64,000 nucleotides of DNA. Source: Diadophis punctatus similis (taxonomy: Eukaryota; Chordata; Lepidosauria; Squamata; Dipsadidae). A program made the position numbers and the translations under genes. Under the pieces are notes generated by a model. That model did not search any database and was not told the DNA's origin. It saw only the letters and a list, made by a program, of their open reading frames with translations. Location: contig JALIGW010000002.1 of NCBI GenBank assembly GCA_023053685.1, forward strand, positions 169,612,430 to 169,676,429, in the 5' to 3' direction. How positions within the stretch are numbered: the first letter of the stretch is position 1; each line of letters begins with the position of its first letter. Below are positions 1 through 11,823 of the stretch, in pieces.

Positions 1-870
1 GCTTTCTGAGTTGGTGCAGAAAGAACATTCTTTGCTGTGCTTTTTTGATGATTTTTTTGATGTTAGGTGTCCATTTTAAGTCTTGAGAACCTAGAAACGT
101 GAAGGTCTCTACTGTTGATACTGTGTTGTCTAGTATTGTAAGAGGTGGTAGTATAGGAGGGTTTCTCCTAAAATCTACCACCATTTCTACGGTTCTGAGA
201 ATGTTTAGTTCAAGATTGTTCCGGTTGCACCACAAGGCTAGTTGTTCAACCTCCCATCTGTATGCAGATTCGTTGTTGTCTTGAATGAGACCAATCACTG
301 TTGTATCATCTGCAAATTTCAGTACTTTAACAGTGGGATCTTTTGAGATGCAGTCATTGGTATATAGAGACAAGAGAAGTGGAGAGAGCACACAGCCTTG
401 GGGGGCTCCTGTGCTAATTGTACAGGTATCTGATGTGATTTTGTCTAGCTTCACCTGCTGTATCCTGTCTGTTAGGAAGCTTATGATCCATTTATATGTG
501 TGGTCAGGTACAGCTAGCTGATTTAGTTTAGTTAGAAGAATATTTGGAATGATGGTATTGAATGCTACAAAGCTACAAAGTCTACAAAGTGGACCTTTGC
601 ATAGGTCTTTGGATATTCAAGATGTTGTAGGATGTAGTGCAGAGACATATTAACAGCATAATCTGTCACTCTATTTGCTTGGTAGGCAAATTGCAAGGGG
701 TCTAACAGCGGATTTGTGATGCTTTTCAGGTGGGTAAGCACTAGCCTTTCAAAGGTTTTCATAACTACAGATGTTAGAACAACTGGTTTGAAGTCATTCA
801 GTTCCTTGATGGAGGGTTTATTTGCACTGGGATGATAGTGGAGCATTTGAAGCAAGAAGGAACATAGCAC
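1..870 (-). pseudogene. LINE reverse transcriptase fragment (family A)
   Basis: The minus strand between 870 and 565 reads NDFKPVVLTSVVMKTFERLV and a following finger/palm segment. After frame breaks near 560, the palm continues with QGCVLSPLLFSLYTND and FADDTTVIGLI (catalytic FADD) around 440-290. The window ends inside the thumb, at a segment corresponding to QQRMFFLHQLRK. Comparison with the intact frame at 61,742-62,557 shows the same order. At least one frameshift lies near 560, where a short CTACAAAG direct repeat suggests slippage. Confidence 0.8.
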
Positions 871-1035
871 ATCTCTAGTGATTTATTAAAGATGCGGGTG
901 AAGATGGGGGCCAGTTGGTCAGCACAAGCTTTTAAGCAAGAAGGAGTTAGATATCTTGTCTGGCCCTGGTGCTTTTCCTGGCTTTTGTCCGTGAAATAGA
1001 CCTTGCCCCTAATTTTCTGTAACCACCAGAGGTGA

Positions 1036-2330
1036 TTACAATGGGATGGGGTCAGTTATAGGAGGCTTGGCTGTTGTTGGTGTGTCTGAGATGGGGATTG
1101 TGGAGATAGGTGGCAGTAGTTTTCTCTCAAACCTACAGCAAAACACATTCAGGTCATCTGCCAGTTGTTGATTTCCTTCACCATGGGAAGGAGGTTTGCC
1201 ATAACCAGTGATATTTTTAAGAGTTTTCCACATGTTTGCTGGTTTATTTGTTGAGAACTGATTCCTTAGCTTTTCAGAGTAGCTTCTTTTTGCTGCTCTG
1301 ATTTCCCTTGTTAATACATTTCTGGCCTGAGTGTACAGCATTCTATCGCCTTTTCTGTAAGCTTCCTCTTTTGTACGATGTATCTGCTTAAGTTTAGCTG
1401 TGAACCAAGGTTTATTGTTACTGTATATTCGCAGGTTTCTGGTCGGCACACATAGGTCTTCACAAAAACTGACATATGATGTTACAGTATCTGTGAGTTC
1501 ATCCAGGTCTGCTGAGGTATCTTCGAAAACATTCCAATCAGTGCAGTCAAGGCAAGCCTGTAGCTTTAGCTTCGCCTCCTCAGTCCAAGTCCTCACTGAT
1601 TTAATTGTTGATTTCATGGTTTTAAGTCTTTGTCTGTAAGGAGGTACAAGGTGAATCATGCAATAATAAGAGTGTCCCACAGCTGCTTGTGGTAAAGACC
1701 AATAAGCATCTTTTAATGTTGTGTGGCAATGATCTAAAGTATTATTATTGCCTCTAGTGAGACAATTGACATGTTGAAAATATTTTGGTAGCTCTTTTGT
1801 TAAATTAGCTTTGTTGAAATCTCCTAAAAGAATGGGAATTGAATCTGGATATTTAACTTCAGCCCACATAATCTTTTCAGATAGAGTTCGTAATGCCTTG
1901 TTTACACAAGCTTGTGGAGAAATATACACAGCAATTAGGAGAAATGAGAACTCTCATGGAGAATAAAATGGTTTGTAATTGATAATTAATGTCTCTAAGT
2001 CCACATCACAGAATTTCTTTAGTATAGTTATATTTTGGGACCAGTGGCTGTTAATATATAAACATAAGCCTCCTCCCTTCATTTTACCTGATGTTTCTGC
2101 AATTCTGTCTGCTCTTTGTATCTGATATGCAGGCTGCTATCATCAATTGACTCATTTAGCCAGGTTTCAGTAAAGCAGAGGGCTGCTGAGTTGTAAAAAT
2201 CAGAATTGCATCTATTTAAAAGGAGTATTACATCCATATTATTAGCAAGTGAATGTAAATTAGTTGGAATGATTGAAGGGAGAGGGGTTTTTATCCCACT
2301 TTTCCTTAAGTCTATTCAAAATTCCCGCTT
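1036..2330 (-). pseudogene. LINE ORF2 endonuclease domain and linker (family A)
   Basis: The endonuclease nicks target DNA to prime reverse transcription. On the minus strand the conserved start (LHSLANNMDVILLLNRCNSD, then CFTETWLNESIDDSSLHI) is readable near 2,290-2,120. A frame break follows around 2,090. The segment with ILLGDFNKANL and the NTLDHCHTTLKDAYWSLPQA block is then open from 1,929 to 1,036 (297 codons). The LGDFN motif and the downstream YRKGDRMLYTQARN linker match this LINE family. The reading frame is interrupted on both sides, so this is a decayed gene. Confidence 0.8.
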
Positions 2331-2612
2331 GCTTACCCCTTCTTCGCCTCTGGTGTCTCCTCCATTTGTTTTTTGTTTATCCATTGTTCAGAGGAAGTTG
2401 CTTCTTCCTCTGTTAGAATATCTTCTGCATTTGTAATGATGGGGGGGGGGTGTGAAGTCACAGAAAGCTGTCCATTGAAGAAACATTGCCTGATGCTTAG
2501 TAGTTGGTCTCTTGAGTATGAAATCAATAGTGAATCACAGAGAATGATAAAAACAGCAAAACTATCAGAAAGCATTTCACCAAGGCTGCTGTCGATGGCG
2601 CCATCTTGGCAA

Positions 2613-3558
2613 GAATGTATGTAGATATGTAGATGTTTTGTTGGCATTGTCATAGAACTTTGTGTCATACATTTTTCTTGCCATACTGGAGCCTCAAGCA
2701 AGAAGTTGAATATTGCTGTTTGACTATTATCAATCATGTTGATCATGATCTCTGAATTGAGTATTATTTTCAGAATGAAGCCTCATGGTCCCGCCACCAA
2801 AAAACCCCATCCTAACTTGCTTGATACAAAGCTGAGAAAGCCATCAATTTATTGTCGAACAAATGTAATTACCTTTTAGCATCATGACAATAAGACAATT
2901 TCTCACTTTCTCTTTCAATTAGCCTTGTGCTCCAGATTAGCCAGAGAGCTGACTTCAGGCAAATTTTAACTACAGCAAAGGTGAAGAACAGCATGACTAT
3001 CCAAAATACTGTGGCTGGGTGCAGTAGAAAGGAAGTAGCTTTTCCTTGTCACTGTCCTCTTAGCAATGATAATCACAGTGGAATTCCTGGTTCTCTCAGA
3101 GTTTGGTTGTTTGGTTGCAGATGTTTCATTGCCCAACTAGGTATCAACATCAGTGTGACAGTGCAAATAACCAAGTGCAGAGAGCAACAAGAACTCCACA
3201 TTTCAACCCTGAGCTACTTTCTATTGGAATTACAATCACATTGCCCTAACTGGCAGAATAATTTTTTTGGTAGTTTAATTCCCCCCCCAGAACATTGCAC
3301 CCAAGCTGTAATTCCTAAGTATGGACTCTAATTGCAGATGGGATCTACTTCAATGGCAGGCTAGAGTACTTTTACTATCTCTGGATATCCAGAGAGAATC
3401 CAGTCTTAACCTCAGCTCCATTGCATGCAAAAACATGCTTGAGACTAAATAGGAAATCATAGGAAATCATATGAGACATAACCTACCTAATAAAAGATTT
3501 ATCTCTGTAATGAAATACATAGATGCTTAATTACAGTACATAGCAAGTACATAGATAC
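2613..3558. other. No gene seen; contains one copy of a snake palindromic repeat
   Basis: No convincing coding sequence is visible. About 3,080-3,240 resembles segments at 45,370-45,535 and 21,440-21,590 (GGTTGTTTGGTTGCAGATGT ... AGAGAGCAACAAGAACTCC). The rest is AT-rich. Confidence 0.5.
3080..3240 (+). repeat. Unclassified interspersed repeat, copy 1
   Basis: The order GGTTGCAGATGTTTCATTGC, then CAACTAGG, then AGAGAGCAACAAGAACTCC, TTCAACCCTGAGCTAC recurs at 45.4 kb. In part it also recurs at 21.45 kb, where the first half is inverted relative to the second. This suggests a palindromic DNA element. I cannot name the family. Confidence 0.5.
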
Positions 3559-4079
3559 CAGTGGTGGGTTCCTACCGGTGCAGTCCACTCTATAGCACTG
3601 GTAGCAGCCCGCTGGTGACATCACAGTACCAGTGCGGTTGGTTGCCGGTGCCTGGGTGCTGCCATTTTTTTAAAAAAAAATTAATTTAAAAAAAAATTTT
3701 CTTCTGCGCATGCCCAGAAGCCGAGTTTCCGGCACTGCTCATGCACTGCCTTCCTACCCCACAGTGAGTCCAAGCAGGGGAGGATGGCTGAAGGAGCGCA
3801 TGAGACACTGAAAGAACGGGTGGCAGGAGCTATCTCCATTCCCCTCCCTTCAGCAGTCTGAGAAGCCACGAACACACAGTGATGATCCTAGGCATTTTCG
3901 CATGTTTGAGGCTTCTCGAGCTGCTGAGGGGAGGGGGAATGGGCGGCAGGACCTATCTCAGTTCCTCTCCCTTCAGCTGTCCGAGAAGTCACGCCCACCC
4001 GGTCACATGGCTGGCAAGCCACACCCACAAAATAAGCCATGCCCACAGAGTGGTAGTAAAAAAATTAGGAACCCGCCCC
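3559..4079. mobile_element. hAT-like non-autonomous element (CAGTGGTGGGTTC ends)
   Basis: The left end CAGTGGTGGGTTCCTACCGG and the right end AGGAACCCGCCCC are inverted relatives, and both resemble the ends of the well-defined copy at 35,437-35,715. The right end is diverged and no 8-bp target duplication of ATAGATAC is found, so the right boundary is approximate. The interior has two similar blocks (around 3,790-3,870 and 3,900-4,000) in which a CTGAGAAGCCACG-like segment recurs. No transposase is present. Confidence 0.65.
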
Positions 4080-4122
4080 CTTCACTCACATACGAATATA
4101 TGAAATTCGTATGTGAGTGAAG
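4080..4122. repeat. Perfect inverted repeat, 18-bp arms, 7-nt loop
   Basis: The arm at 4,080-4,097 (CTTCACTCACATACGAAT) is the exact reverse complement of 4,105-4,122, around the loop ATATGAA. It directly abuts the decayed right end of the hAT-like element. Confidence 0.95.
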
Positions 4123-5586
4123 AGCTGGAATTCAATCTGAAGTAAGACTGGAGCAGAAAAAAACCCAATATTTTGAATAACATGAAAATAGAGTTTTCAC
4201 AGTGTAACTAGGACTTCTCAGTTTAAAAGCAGTGAGATTTGTATTCTCTCTGTACTTGAGATGGATAAGGTGTGCCATCTTATCATATCTAATATTTTTG
4301 TTTTTTAGTAGGAATAAGGGCAACTGATGAGAAACACAAAGCAGCACAATAATCAGAATCAGAAACCAAAATACAGGAAAGACAAAACTGCTACTTTTCG
4401 TCCATTTTTTAATATGGATCCCCATTGTTCATATTACAATGGAAGTCAGGGCCAAAGTTTTAGTGAGTAAGGCCAAAGCCTTATTGCTGCCTCCTTATAA
4501 TCTCCTTAACTCAAATTTATACTCCAGCATCTCTGTGCCTATGAGCTCCAGAAAATATGAAGCCTATTAAAGGAGAAACCACACCAGATCCAAAGTTTTG
4601 AACTCGAATACTGTGCACTTTGTGCTTAGCTCATAAAAGATAGGCTCCCAATTTATTTCAGTGAAAATGAGGATTTATTCTCTCAGTTAAATCAGATTCA
4701 GTCATGTGCATAATATAAATTTCTTAAACATCAGTGTAAAAGACAAAAAAAATTACAATGGAATGAAAGTAAAGATTCTGTAAAAAAAACTGAGCAACAT
4801 ATAAAAGCTTTAATTTCAAATAGTAAACTATTTGAAATTAAACTATCAAATAGTTTTCATTGCTCAAAGGATCCTAGTTTGTGGGAAAATATGAGGGGCA
4901 AAATGAAACTGTTAATTAATCTCTTGAGGTAATTTTCATGGATCAGTTGCTTTAAATAATACTAATTAAATACAGGACATTTTCTAAATTCCCACTTAAA
5001 GAAACCTAAATTAGGAAGAAATTAATGAACATATATGAAATTTGCTATAACTTCATTTTATTTTTTCACACTTATGGAAATTTCATCAAAAATGACATAA
5101 TAACTTGATAATGTCCATGCACCACAAAGGTAGCAATAACATTAAAAACAAATCAACTTTGTGCTTTATTGGTTAGACAGATTGCCTGATTGGATAAAAA
5201 AAGAAATTCCATCCACTGTCGGATCTCAGAGATCAGTACCAACCTGAGCCAAAAAAATTGAAAATAATGTTTATACAAATGTATTACAGCTGAAGTTATT
5301 TGGATACATGTTGGTTGAAACCAAGAGCCATAATTAATTAATTAGATTATGCAATGTGCTGGATTCTATTTCCAAAAATATATTGCTTCAGGGATTTATA
5401 TATTTTTTATTTCTATGGATTTTAAAAGTAATTCTATATGTGATTTTACCCACTTGTTGTACACCATTCAGAGTCGTCTTCAGTGATATGGGTGACTATA
5501 TAAATTTGACTGATAAATAATCCATCAAATAATCTGTCAATCAGTCAATAATCTGTGTTTGGATAATTTACTGATACTGCCTGATA
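4123..5586. other. AT-rich unique sequence, nothing recognised
   Basis: No credible coding frame, RNA gene or known repeat end is visible. Small local repeats occur, such as the palindromic CAAATAGTAAACTATTTG near 4,817-4,834. Confidence 0.5.
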
Positions 5587-5817
5587 GAGCTGAAGTGGTG
5601 CAGTGGTTAAATGCTGCGACTGCAGGCTGACTGCTAGTTCAGCAGTTCAGCTGTTCAAATCTCACCAGCTCAAGGTTGACTCAGCCTTCCATCCTTCCGA
5701 GGTCGGTAAAATGAGGACCCAGATTGTTGGGGGCAATATGCTGAACTCTGTAAACCGCTTAGAGAGGGCTGTAAAGCACTATGAAGCGGTATATAAGTAA
5801 AGTGCTATAGTGCTATT
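5587..5817 (+). mobile_element. tRNA-derived squamate SINE, copy 1
   Basis: A tRNA-like head (GAGCTGAAGTGGTGCAGTGG, A-box-like; TTCAAATCTCACC, B-box-like) is followed by a body with AAAATGAGGACCCAGATTG. The tail is TATATAAGTAAAGTGCTATAG. Flanks ACTGCCTGAT and ATTGCCTGAA look like an imperfect target duplication. It is transcribed by RNA polymerase III in this class and is mobilised by a LINE. Copies 2-4 at 9.55, 25.4 and 26.0 kb share body and tail and lie on the same strand. Confidence 0.85.
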
Positions 5818-6579
5818 GCCTGAATTGTTTATTACAAACAATTAAAGTGCTAAAATATACATTTGTTAAATTGTTCTTAAAGGAAGTGCCAAAATCCGCA
5901 AATTTTGAATTATTGGGGAAGACTCTAGGCCTGAAATCATTTACAAACAGCTAAACTGCAGAGATTTCTCATTAAAGTTTCCTCACAATATTCCACAATA
6001 ATGGAAGATGTTGCAATTTGCATATTCGTAACACAGTTTTATTATCAAAAGACAATGCTGATAATAATTCAATTCTACACCTAAATGGGTATAACAGTGT
6101 TTACCCTACGGGTGACACACACAACCAAAATGATTACTTTTCATGCTGGTGAAATTGCTGCACAACAAAGCTTTGGAAAACGTAGCTGCATAGCCAGTAC
6201 GCTTCTCATCTGTTACAAGCCCATGAGCAAGTCTTGAATTATAATGATGGCATAGAAAAAAAAATCTACACTTTATTTCTGGGTAATTCCTTGTCTTTGA
6301 GCCAATAAAACACAGAATTGTATGGCTTTTCCAAGAAATTATTTTCAAGAACATTTTCATTGGAAAAAGCAAGAAAAGCCCATAGTAGTTAATTGAGGGA
6401 AGAGCATACACTGCATAACAGACCCAGAACTGGCATAAATTTCTGTACTCTCATTTGTTCCTTTTCAATAGACATAAAAGTCACGTAGGAAGTTAACACC
6501 CACCCCTCTCCTAGAAAATGAAATATTTTAGGAAATATTAAAAAGGCAGAATATTATATTTCCCTGGATGGGAGAAACA
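5818..6579. other. AT-rich sequence, nothing recognised
   Basis: I see no gene or repeat boundary here. Confidence 0.45.
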
Positions 6580-7114
6580 TGTTTTTAGGCAGGAAATAGA
6601 CTCACTCTTAATAGCCCCCACCTTTGTCAGTGGACCATTAAGACCAGAGCAAACTCACTCATTCCCCCCACCTTTGTCAATGGGCAGTCTATTCTACATA
6701 ACAAAGATCTATAGGAAGAACCATAATAGGAATCCCAAAGCCATCTCACCACATGGCACCTGAGAAGATTACATCAGCCAAGCCTGGTGGGACACAGACA
6801 AAAGCCTACAAAGTTAGCTAAGACCCCACCCCCACCCCCTGGGAGTCTGACAGCCAATGGGATGCATTTCTTACACAGGAACAGGAGGGTCTAAGGTGGG
6901 GCCCAACAGAGGGTATAAAACTCAGGCACTCTCAGCATCTCACCCCTTCTCTTCTTCTTCAACATCTTCGAGGCATGTGATCCCCCCTTTCCCCAGGACC
7001 TCAAACCATGTGGTCCTGCTGTCCACCATTAAACCATCTTTCCAAACAGCCTCCATGCTTCCAGTGTCTTTTTCCCACTTGGAACGGAACCCAGAAAGGA
7101 CATTTCTTACAACA
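6580..7114 (+). mobile_element. LTR-like block with Pol II promoter and polyadenylation signals
   Basis: The block begins TGTTTTTAGG and ends TTCTTACAACA. It holds a CCAAT box (AGCCAATGGG, about 6,852), a TATA box (GTATAAAAC, about 6,914), a pyrimidine-rich start region and an ATTAAA signal near 7,027. A CCCCCACCTTTGTCARTGG motif occurs twice, about 48 bp apart (near 6,617 and 6,665), like an enhancer repeat. The spacing fits a solo LTR of an endogenous retrovirus or other LTR element. No target duplication is clear and no internal coding region follows, so an ordinary promoter is also possible. Confidence 0.4.
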
Positions 7115-8370
7115 GTCCTTTAAAAATATAGCTAAGAAAGAGATAAAGAATGACCAATGCTTCTTCCCTGATTTTGCCCTAAGAGCTTTTTGGATGATAT
7201 TTATTTTATTTGATCTGTCTCCTGCCTTTTATAATGTTGAGTACCCAAGATGATATTAAAAATGCAAATAACAGAAGCAAACATTGGAAGCAAAGCCTGA
7301 AATGGCCATTTTGTGCATGTCAAATAACTCAGTTTTGGACAGCAAAGGGATCTTCAGAGGGTCTCTCCTGCATCTCTCATCAGTCAGATAAGTTCTTAAC
7401 GCTGTTCGGTGTTAAAATCTGTGTTAGAAGTGCCCAAACAGATGGATAACTAAGTTGTCATCTTGTCTCACTACATGAAGTGCATTTTGGATGAGTTCTT
7501 ACTGTAATTAATCATGTCAAGTGTTACTGAAAAAGTGGCACATGTTTTGTCCACCTATGGTACTCGTATCAGTATAGGATTTTGGAATGTTAACTCCTGA
7601 TACAAGTTCTCATAACACTTTTCAAAAATGGTTACTGCATTTAGTTTTATTACAAGTCTGCTTCGTTATGAATATATCACAGAGTAATTTAATGGCCAAA
7701 CAACAAGAAATCTTAGCCAGGAGATGTGCTGTTTCTCTTCATGTGCTATCAAGTGTAAGCAGAAACACAACTACAGAGCAAATGACTGCTCACTAGTTCT
7801 GAAATCATTTTCAGAGCTCCATGAAATAGACAGGCAGTTGAAGCCAAGAATAAATATCCAGCCTTCCTTAATTGTATCAAACAAACAATAATGTTACTTA
7901 GTTGAAAGTAAATTACTCCCCAATTAAGAAAGAGGAGGAGCAAAAGGGGGGATATAGCATGTTTGTTGTTGGCCAAATAGGTAGCATTGTTTTGGATTTT
8001 TCTCAGAGTGAAGAAGACCCATATTAGCTCATTGGCCAAGATTGTTTTAGGTTGACTTGTATTTGCCAAATACTTTTAGTTTTGATATTTGATACAGATA
8101 CCAGGAACATATCAGATTATCTTGAATACACCTATGACAGGAAACTAAAACATAAAATAACCCGCAATCCATTTTTGATGCTTCCTATTCTCTTTCCCTC
8201 TATTTGCCAAGTACTCAGCCAGTTTTCAAGCAAAAAGTTCTCCACCGAACAGGGTTGGTGCTTTCTACTTAATTGCATCTTCTAGCAACAGGGCCAGGGG
8301 TCTAAGATGGGAAAACTTTTAATTCTGCAACATCTGAAATGTCAGGTGCTGTTCCTCTCCCATACTGAAA
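7115..8370. other. Unassigned AT-rich sequence
   Basis: No convincing gene or mobile element is visible. Short open frames here show no recognisable motif. Confidence 0.45.
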
Positions 8371-8372
8371 CC

Positions 8373-8373
<1 letters not shown>

Positions 8374-8457
<84 letters not shown>

Positions 8458-8476
8458 CCTCCCTCCCTCCCTCCCT
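8374..8476 (+). repeat. (CT)n then (CCCT)n microsatellite
   Basis: About 38 CT units run into about six CCCT units. The change of unit indicates a compound microsatellite. Confidence 0.97.
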
Positions 8477-8479
8477 TTT

Positions 8480-9262
8480 CAATGCAAACCACTTGTTTAT
8501 ATGATAGGCTAGCTGAGAAATAATGGAAATGTCAGCCATGGTTGTGAGATCTTTTATTGTGCAGCCAAGAGCATTATGTATGTATGATAAAATGACCTGT
8601 AGAAGAGAAAAGTGGGATGAATGGAGCGATGGAAGGATAGATATGGATGGGGGATGGATATGTTGATAGGTAGATAATATTTTGTTATACACTATTTCAT
8701 CACTGAATTACTCTGACTGTCTATAGCTTCTGGTATAGAAGAAGCAAACAGTTTTTCCCTTTGGGTTTTAAAAATTCATGAAAAGTCAGAGGTTTAAAAT
8801 AGGCAAACAAATGATTGTACAATAATATATTTTAATCAACCCCTTCTTCACAATAGGAGCAGTTTGATAGTGGAAGCTAAGAAATAGAGAACTTCCCTTA
8901 TGGGATGCATTACACAGATGCTTTCATTTGGATTCCTGTACTAAGCAGTTGCTCATTATCACATCTCAATGCCACACATAGGATTACATGAGGTTTTTTT
9001 TATTCTAAATAATACAGTTCTTTTAGCACTCTGATGACTAAAGTGTAAGAGTCCAAAATAGAATTTTGTCAAAAAATTGAGATGGAAAATATTGCCTAAA
9101 CCTTTTTGAGAATAATAATATGATATCATTTTTCTTAATAATAACATGATATCATTTTTCTTAATAATAACATTGCCCTCTTTGAAAAAAAATGGCTGGT
9201 GATTCTTTTTAAAGTACACATTACATGAAATAAAGGCATATTTTACTATATATTACTTTCTC
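8480..9262. other. Unassigned sequence with a short tandem duplication
   Basis: No gene is seen. At about 9,120-9,171 a 26-bp unit (ATGATATCATTTTTCTTAAT plus AATAAC) is present twice in direct orientation. Confidence 0.55.
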
Positions 9263-9398
9263 AAAGTTCTGAGGAACCTGCAGCCCTCCAGTTGCTGTTG
9301 AACTACAATTTCCAGCAGTCCCAGCCCATTTAGCCAATAGTCTGAGATATCAGATGTTGTACTTCAGCAACATTTGGAGGGCTACATGTTCCAAATCA
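9263..9398. mobile_element. hAT-like palindromic MITE, decayed
   Basis: GGAACCTGCAGCCCTCCAG on the left is matched in inverted form by TGGAGGGCTACATGTTCC on the right. The right end is CACTG, as in hAT termini. The left end is mutated and I found no target duplication. Confidence 0.6.
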
Positions 9399-9550
9399 CT
9401 GATCTAAAGAAGAAATGGGGTTCTCTATGGCTTCAAATAAATAGTAAGACTCTATCCTACAGTTTTTTGTTCTCTCACATGATATTTTGCTGTATGGCAA
9501 AAGCCTATTTTATCAGGATAATGTTTTATTTGGTGGGTCTAGTTCATAAA

Positions 9551-9770
9551 GAGCCGAGGTGGCGCAGTGGTTAAAATGCAGCACTGCAGTTCAGCAGTTC
9601 AGCTGTTCAAATCTCACCGGCTCAAGGTTGACTCAGCCTTCCATTCTTCTGAGGTCGGTAAAATGAGGACCCAGATTGTTGGGGGCAATATGCTGAACTC
9701 TGTAAACCGCTTAGAGAGGGCTGTAAAGCACTATGAAGCGGTATATAAGTCTAAGTGCTATTGCTATCGA
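9551..9770 (+). mobile_element. tRNA-derived squamate SINE, copy 2
   Basis: It starts GAGCCGAGGTGGCGCAGTGG (A-box region), has the CAAATCTCACCGGCTC B-box region, the GGTAAAATGAGGACCCAGAT body and the CTAAGTGCTATTGCTAT tail. It is shorter in the head than copy 3 because part of the anticodon-arm region is missing. Confidence 0.88.
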
Positions 9771-11750
9771 TAGCCTTTGTTTTTAATTATATTGTTTCTT
9801 GTTCTGTCCCATGAGCTCAGTCCATCTAACATAAATTAATAAAACTCTTTGCTTTGGAGATAATATGACAAGATGTTTAAATATGTTTAAAAGCCAAAGC
9901 ACCACTTCATAAATAGTACCGGTAGGTCTAAGATACCAGCAAAACTTTTCTTTTTTAGGTAGCCACCAGCTAAAAGCCCTCAGAGGAAGGATGAGAAAAT
10001 GGTTCTAAAGAGGAAACATTTTGTACTCATGGAATGAGTAGTTTCAGATGGTCCATACCTGAACATGGGCATTTTGATCCATAAAATATTCCAAACTTAG
10101 GTGGGGAGCAGGAGTTATATTCAAGATATAGTCTTGAAATGTTCCTCCTCTGAATCACCAATTATGAGAAGCCACTCATAGAGATAATGTTGCCATTTGG
10201 GTTCTCTGCTTGGAGATTGTTCTACTTCTACTTATACTCATTGAATGACTAGGAATTGCTTTACAGGGTCATTTTTAAGCTGCGATTTGAATTCATGCCA
10301 TCTTGTACTTAATATAAGCTGTAAACTGCCACCAAAGGCATATGATAACATATGTCATTTGTCATCCATCTGCTGCGCCGCAAAGAAAATCCAATCTGCT
10401 ACTATGAGTCCTTGATCTATTTTTACCCCTTTGCTGCTCAGTTTGGAATATATTCAATGCACACACCATCATGAACTATTTCTTGCATAGCCTTCAGAGA
10501 CAAAAATGTATTTTACAGAAATACAAGGTGTGAAGCGAAATAAATGGCTAGGTTTTGCTGAAAGCAATCACAGATCTAATAAATTATTTGCTTGGTTCAC
10601 ACATAAGTGTTAATATCCCTGTGCATATACAGATGTCAGGATAAAAGTGCAAGTAAAGCCAATAGAAAATTGTTCCCATACAAACAGAATAGCTGCATTA
10701 ATATAATCTTCTCATTATTAGCTATATATTATAGGAATTGGGGAGAAACATTATTATCAGTCACGATAGGCCCAAATTGCAAAATCGCTAAAAAAAAAGA
10801 TATAACTTGTCAGAATAAGACTTGAGCTAACTTGTTTTAAAACTGGACTTTATTCCATTTTAGTCCGCTATCTACAAGCAAGTTCATATGATTTGTCTTC
10901 CATCCCTTCCTTTCTTCCAAATGCTGCTACTGAAGCAGCAGTACCAGAAGTACTTATTTCACCTATGTGTTACATTCAAATCTCAGCCAGTGGTCTTATC
11001 TAGCCAGTTACATCTGATTCTTGCAAATTGGTTTTTAAGTTCTTCCACTTCCTCTGAGTAAGAGACTAGGGACCAACTGCAGAAAGCTCACTATCTCCAG
11101 CAGCTGGCACAGGCTGTTTACGCCACACCCTCCATGCCTGCAGCCTGCACTCTTACAATCTATTCTTTGGTTGCATTCCCTTTATTGTCTATATGGCTGC
11201 TTCATCTGCATCCTGTTAGTCCTGTTAGTGCATGCACTGCTGTGGCTCATGAATAAAGCAGCTTCTCCTTATTGGAGAAGATCCACAATAAGAACCCAGT
11301 ATACTGGTCAAATCTGGGTGAAACAGGTTACTGCTGTCAGAAGCAGTCATTGTCTAATTTAGAAAATGTCCCTAATCCCTACTATAAAGAGATCAGGAAA
11401 ACAAATTCTCTAAAGATCCTGATTCTGAAGCATAGCTACAGGAGCCTTAGAGAATGTGTTTTCTTGAAACCGAAGCACTGTCTATGCAACCGGCTTTACC
11501 ACTACCATTTTTATAGAATAGGGCCACTAAAACTCACAATGACAAGCAAGTAGGTAAGATATTGTATTTTCAAGGAATTGTGCTATGTTAACAAGTTGGA
11601 GAACAGGTTTTAAGATTGCTTTGAAGACTTTTGTTGCATTAGCTCACAGTACCTCTTAATGTTCTTTGTCTTTACGTTTCTTGTTATGAAGGTCAGTTCT
11701 CCATAACAGGCCCTATAATTTGTGGAATCTCCTAATCTGTGCATTACACA
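9771..11750. other. Unassigned AT-rich sequence
   Basis: No gene or repeat family is recognised over about 2 kb. The short open frames within it show no conserved motif. Confidence 0.45.
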
Positions 11751-11752
11751 GA

Positions 11753-11823
11753 TTCAATGTCTTTTTTGTAGTGTGGTGACCTGCATCCAATTTTGGTCAC
11801 CACACTACAAAAAAGACATTGAA
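11753..11823. repeat. Perfect 29-bp snap-back inverted repeat at a CR1 5' junction
   Basis: Bases 11,753-11,781 are the exact reverse complement of 11,795-11,823, with a 13-nt loop. The right arm is ordinary CR1 coding sequence (VTTLQKRH-like region, reading on into IETLEKVQK). The left arm is therefore an inverted copy made at the 5' end of the CR1 insertion. Confidence 0.97.

Larger units (their letters stand above)
1..2612 (-). mobile_element. CR1/L2-superfamily LINE (family A), 5' part; 3' part cut off by window edge
   Basis: Read on the minus strand, this stretch carries the start of a LINE ORF2 in the usual order. It has a short N-terminal leader (about 2,600-2,335, with a YSRDQLLSIRQ-like motif), an apurinic endonuclease domain (about 2,300-1,750), a linker, and a reverse transcriptase that runs off the left end of the window. 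The copy at 61.6-63.0 kb is the same family and supplies the missing 3' half. Several frame breaks show it is not functional. The 5' boundary is placed just beyond a minus-strand CCAAGATGGCGCCATC motif near 2,590-2,607, because nothing LINE-like follows. L2, L3 and Rex1 are related clades, and a tree would be needed to choose. Confidence 0.85.

Noticed and set aside
2927..3331. 134-codon open frame as a host gene
   Set aside because: It has no recognisable domain and overlaps a dispersed repeat.
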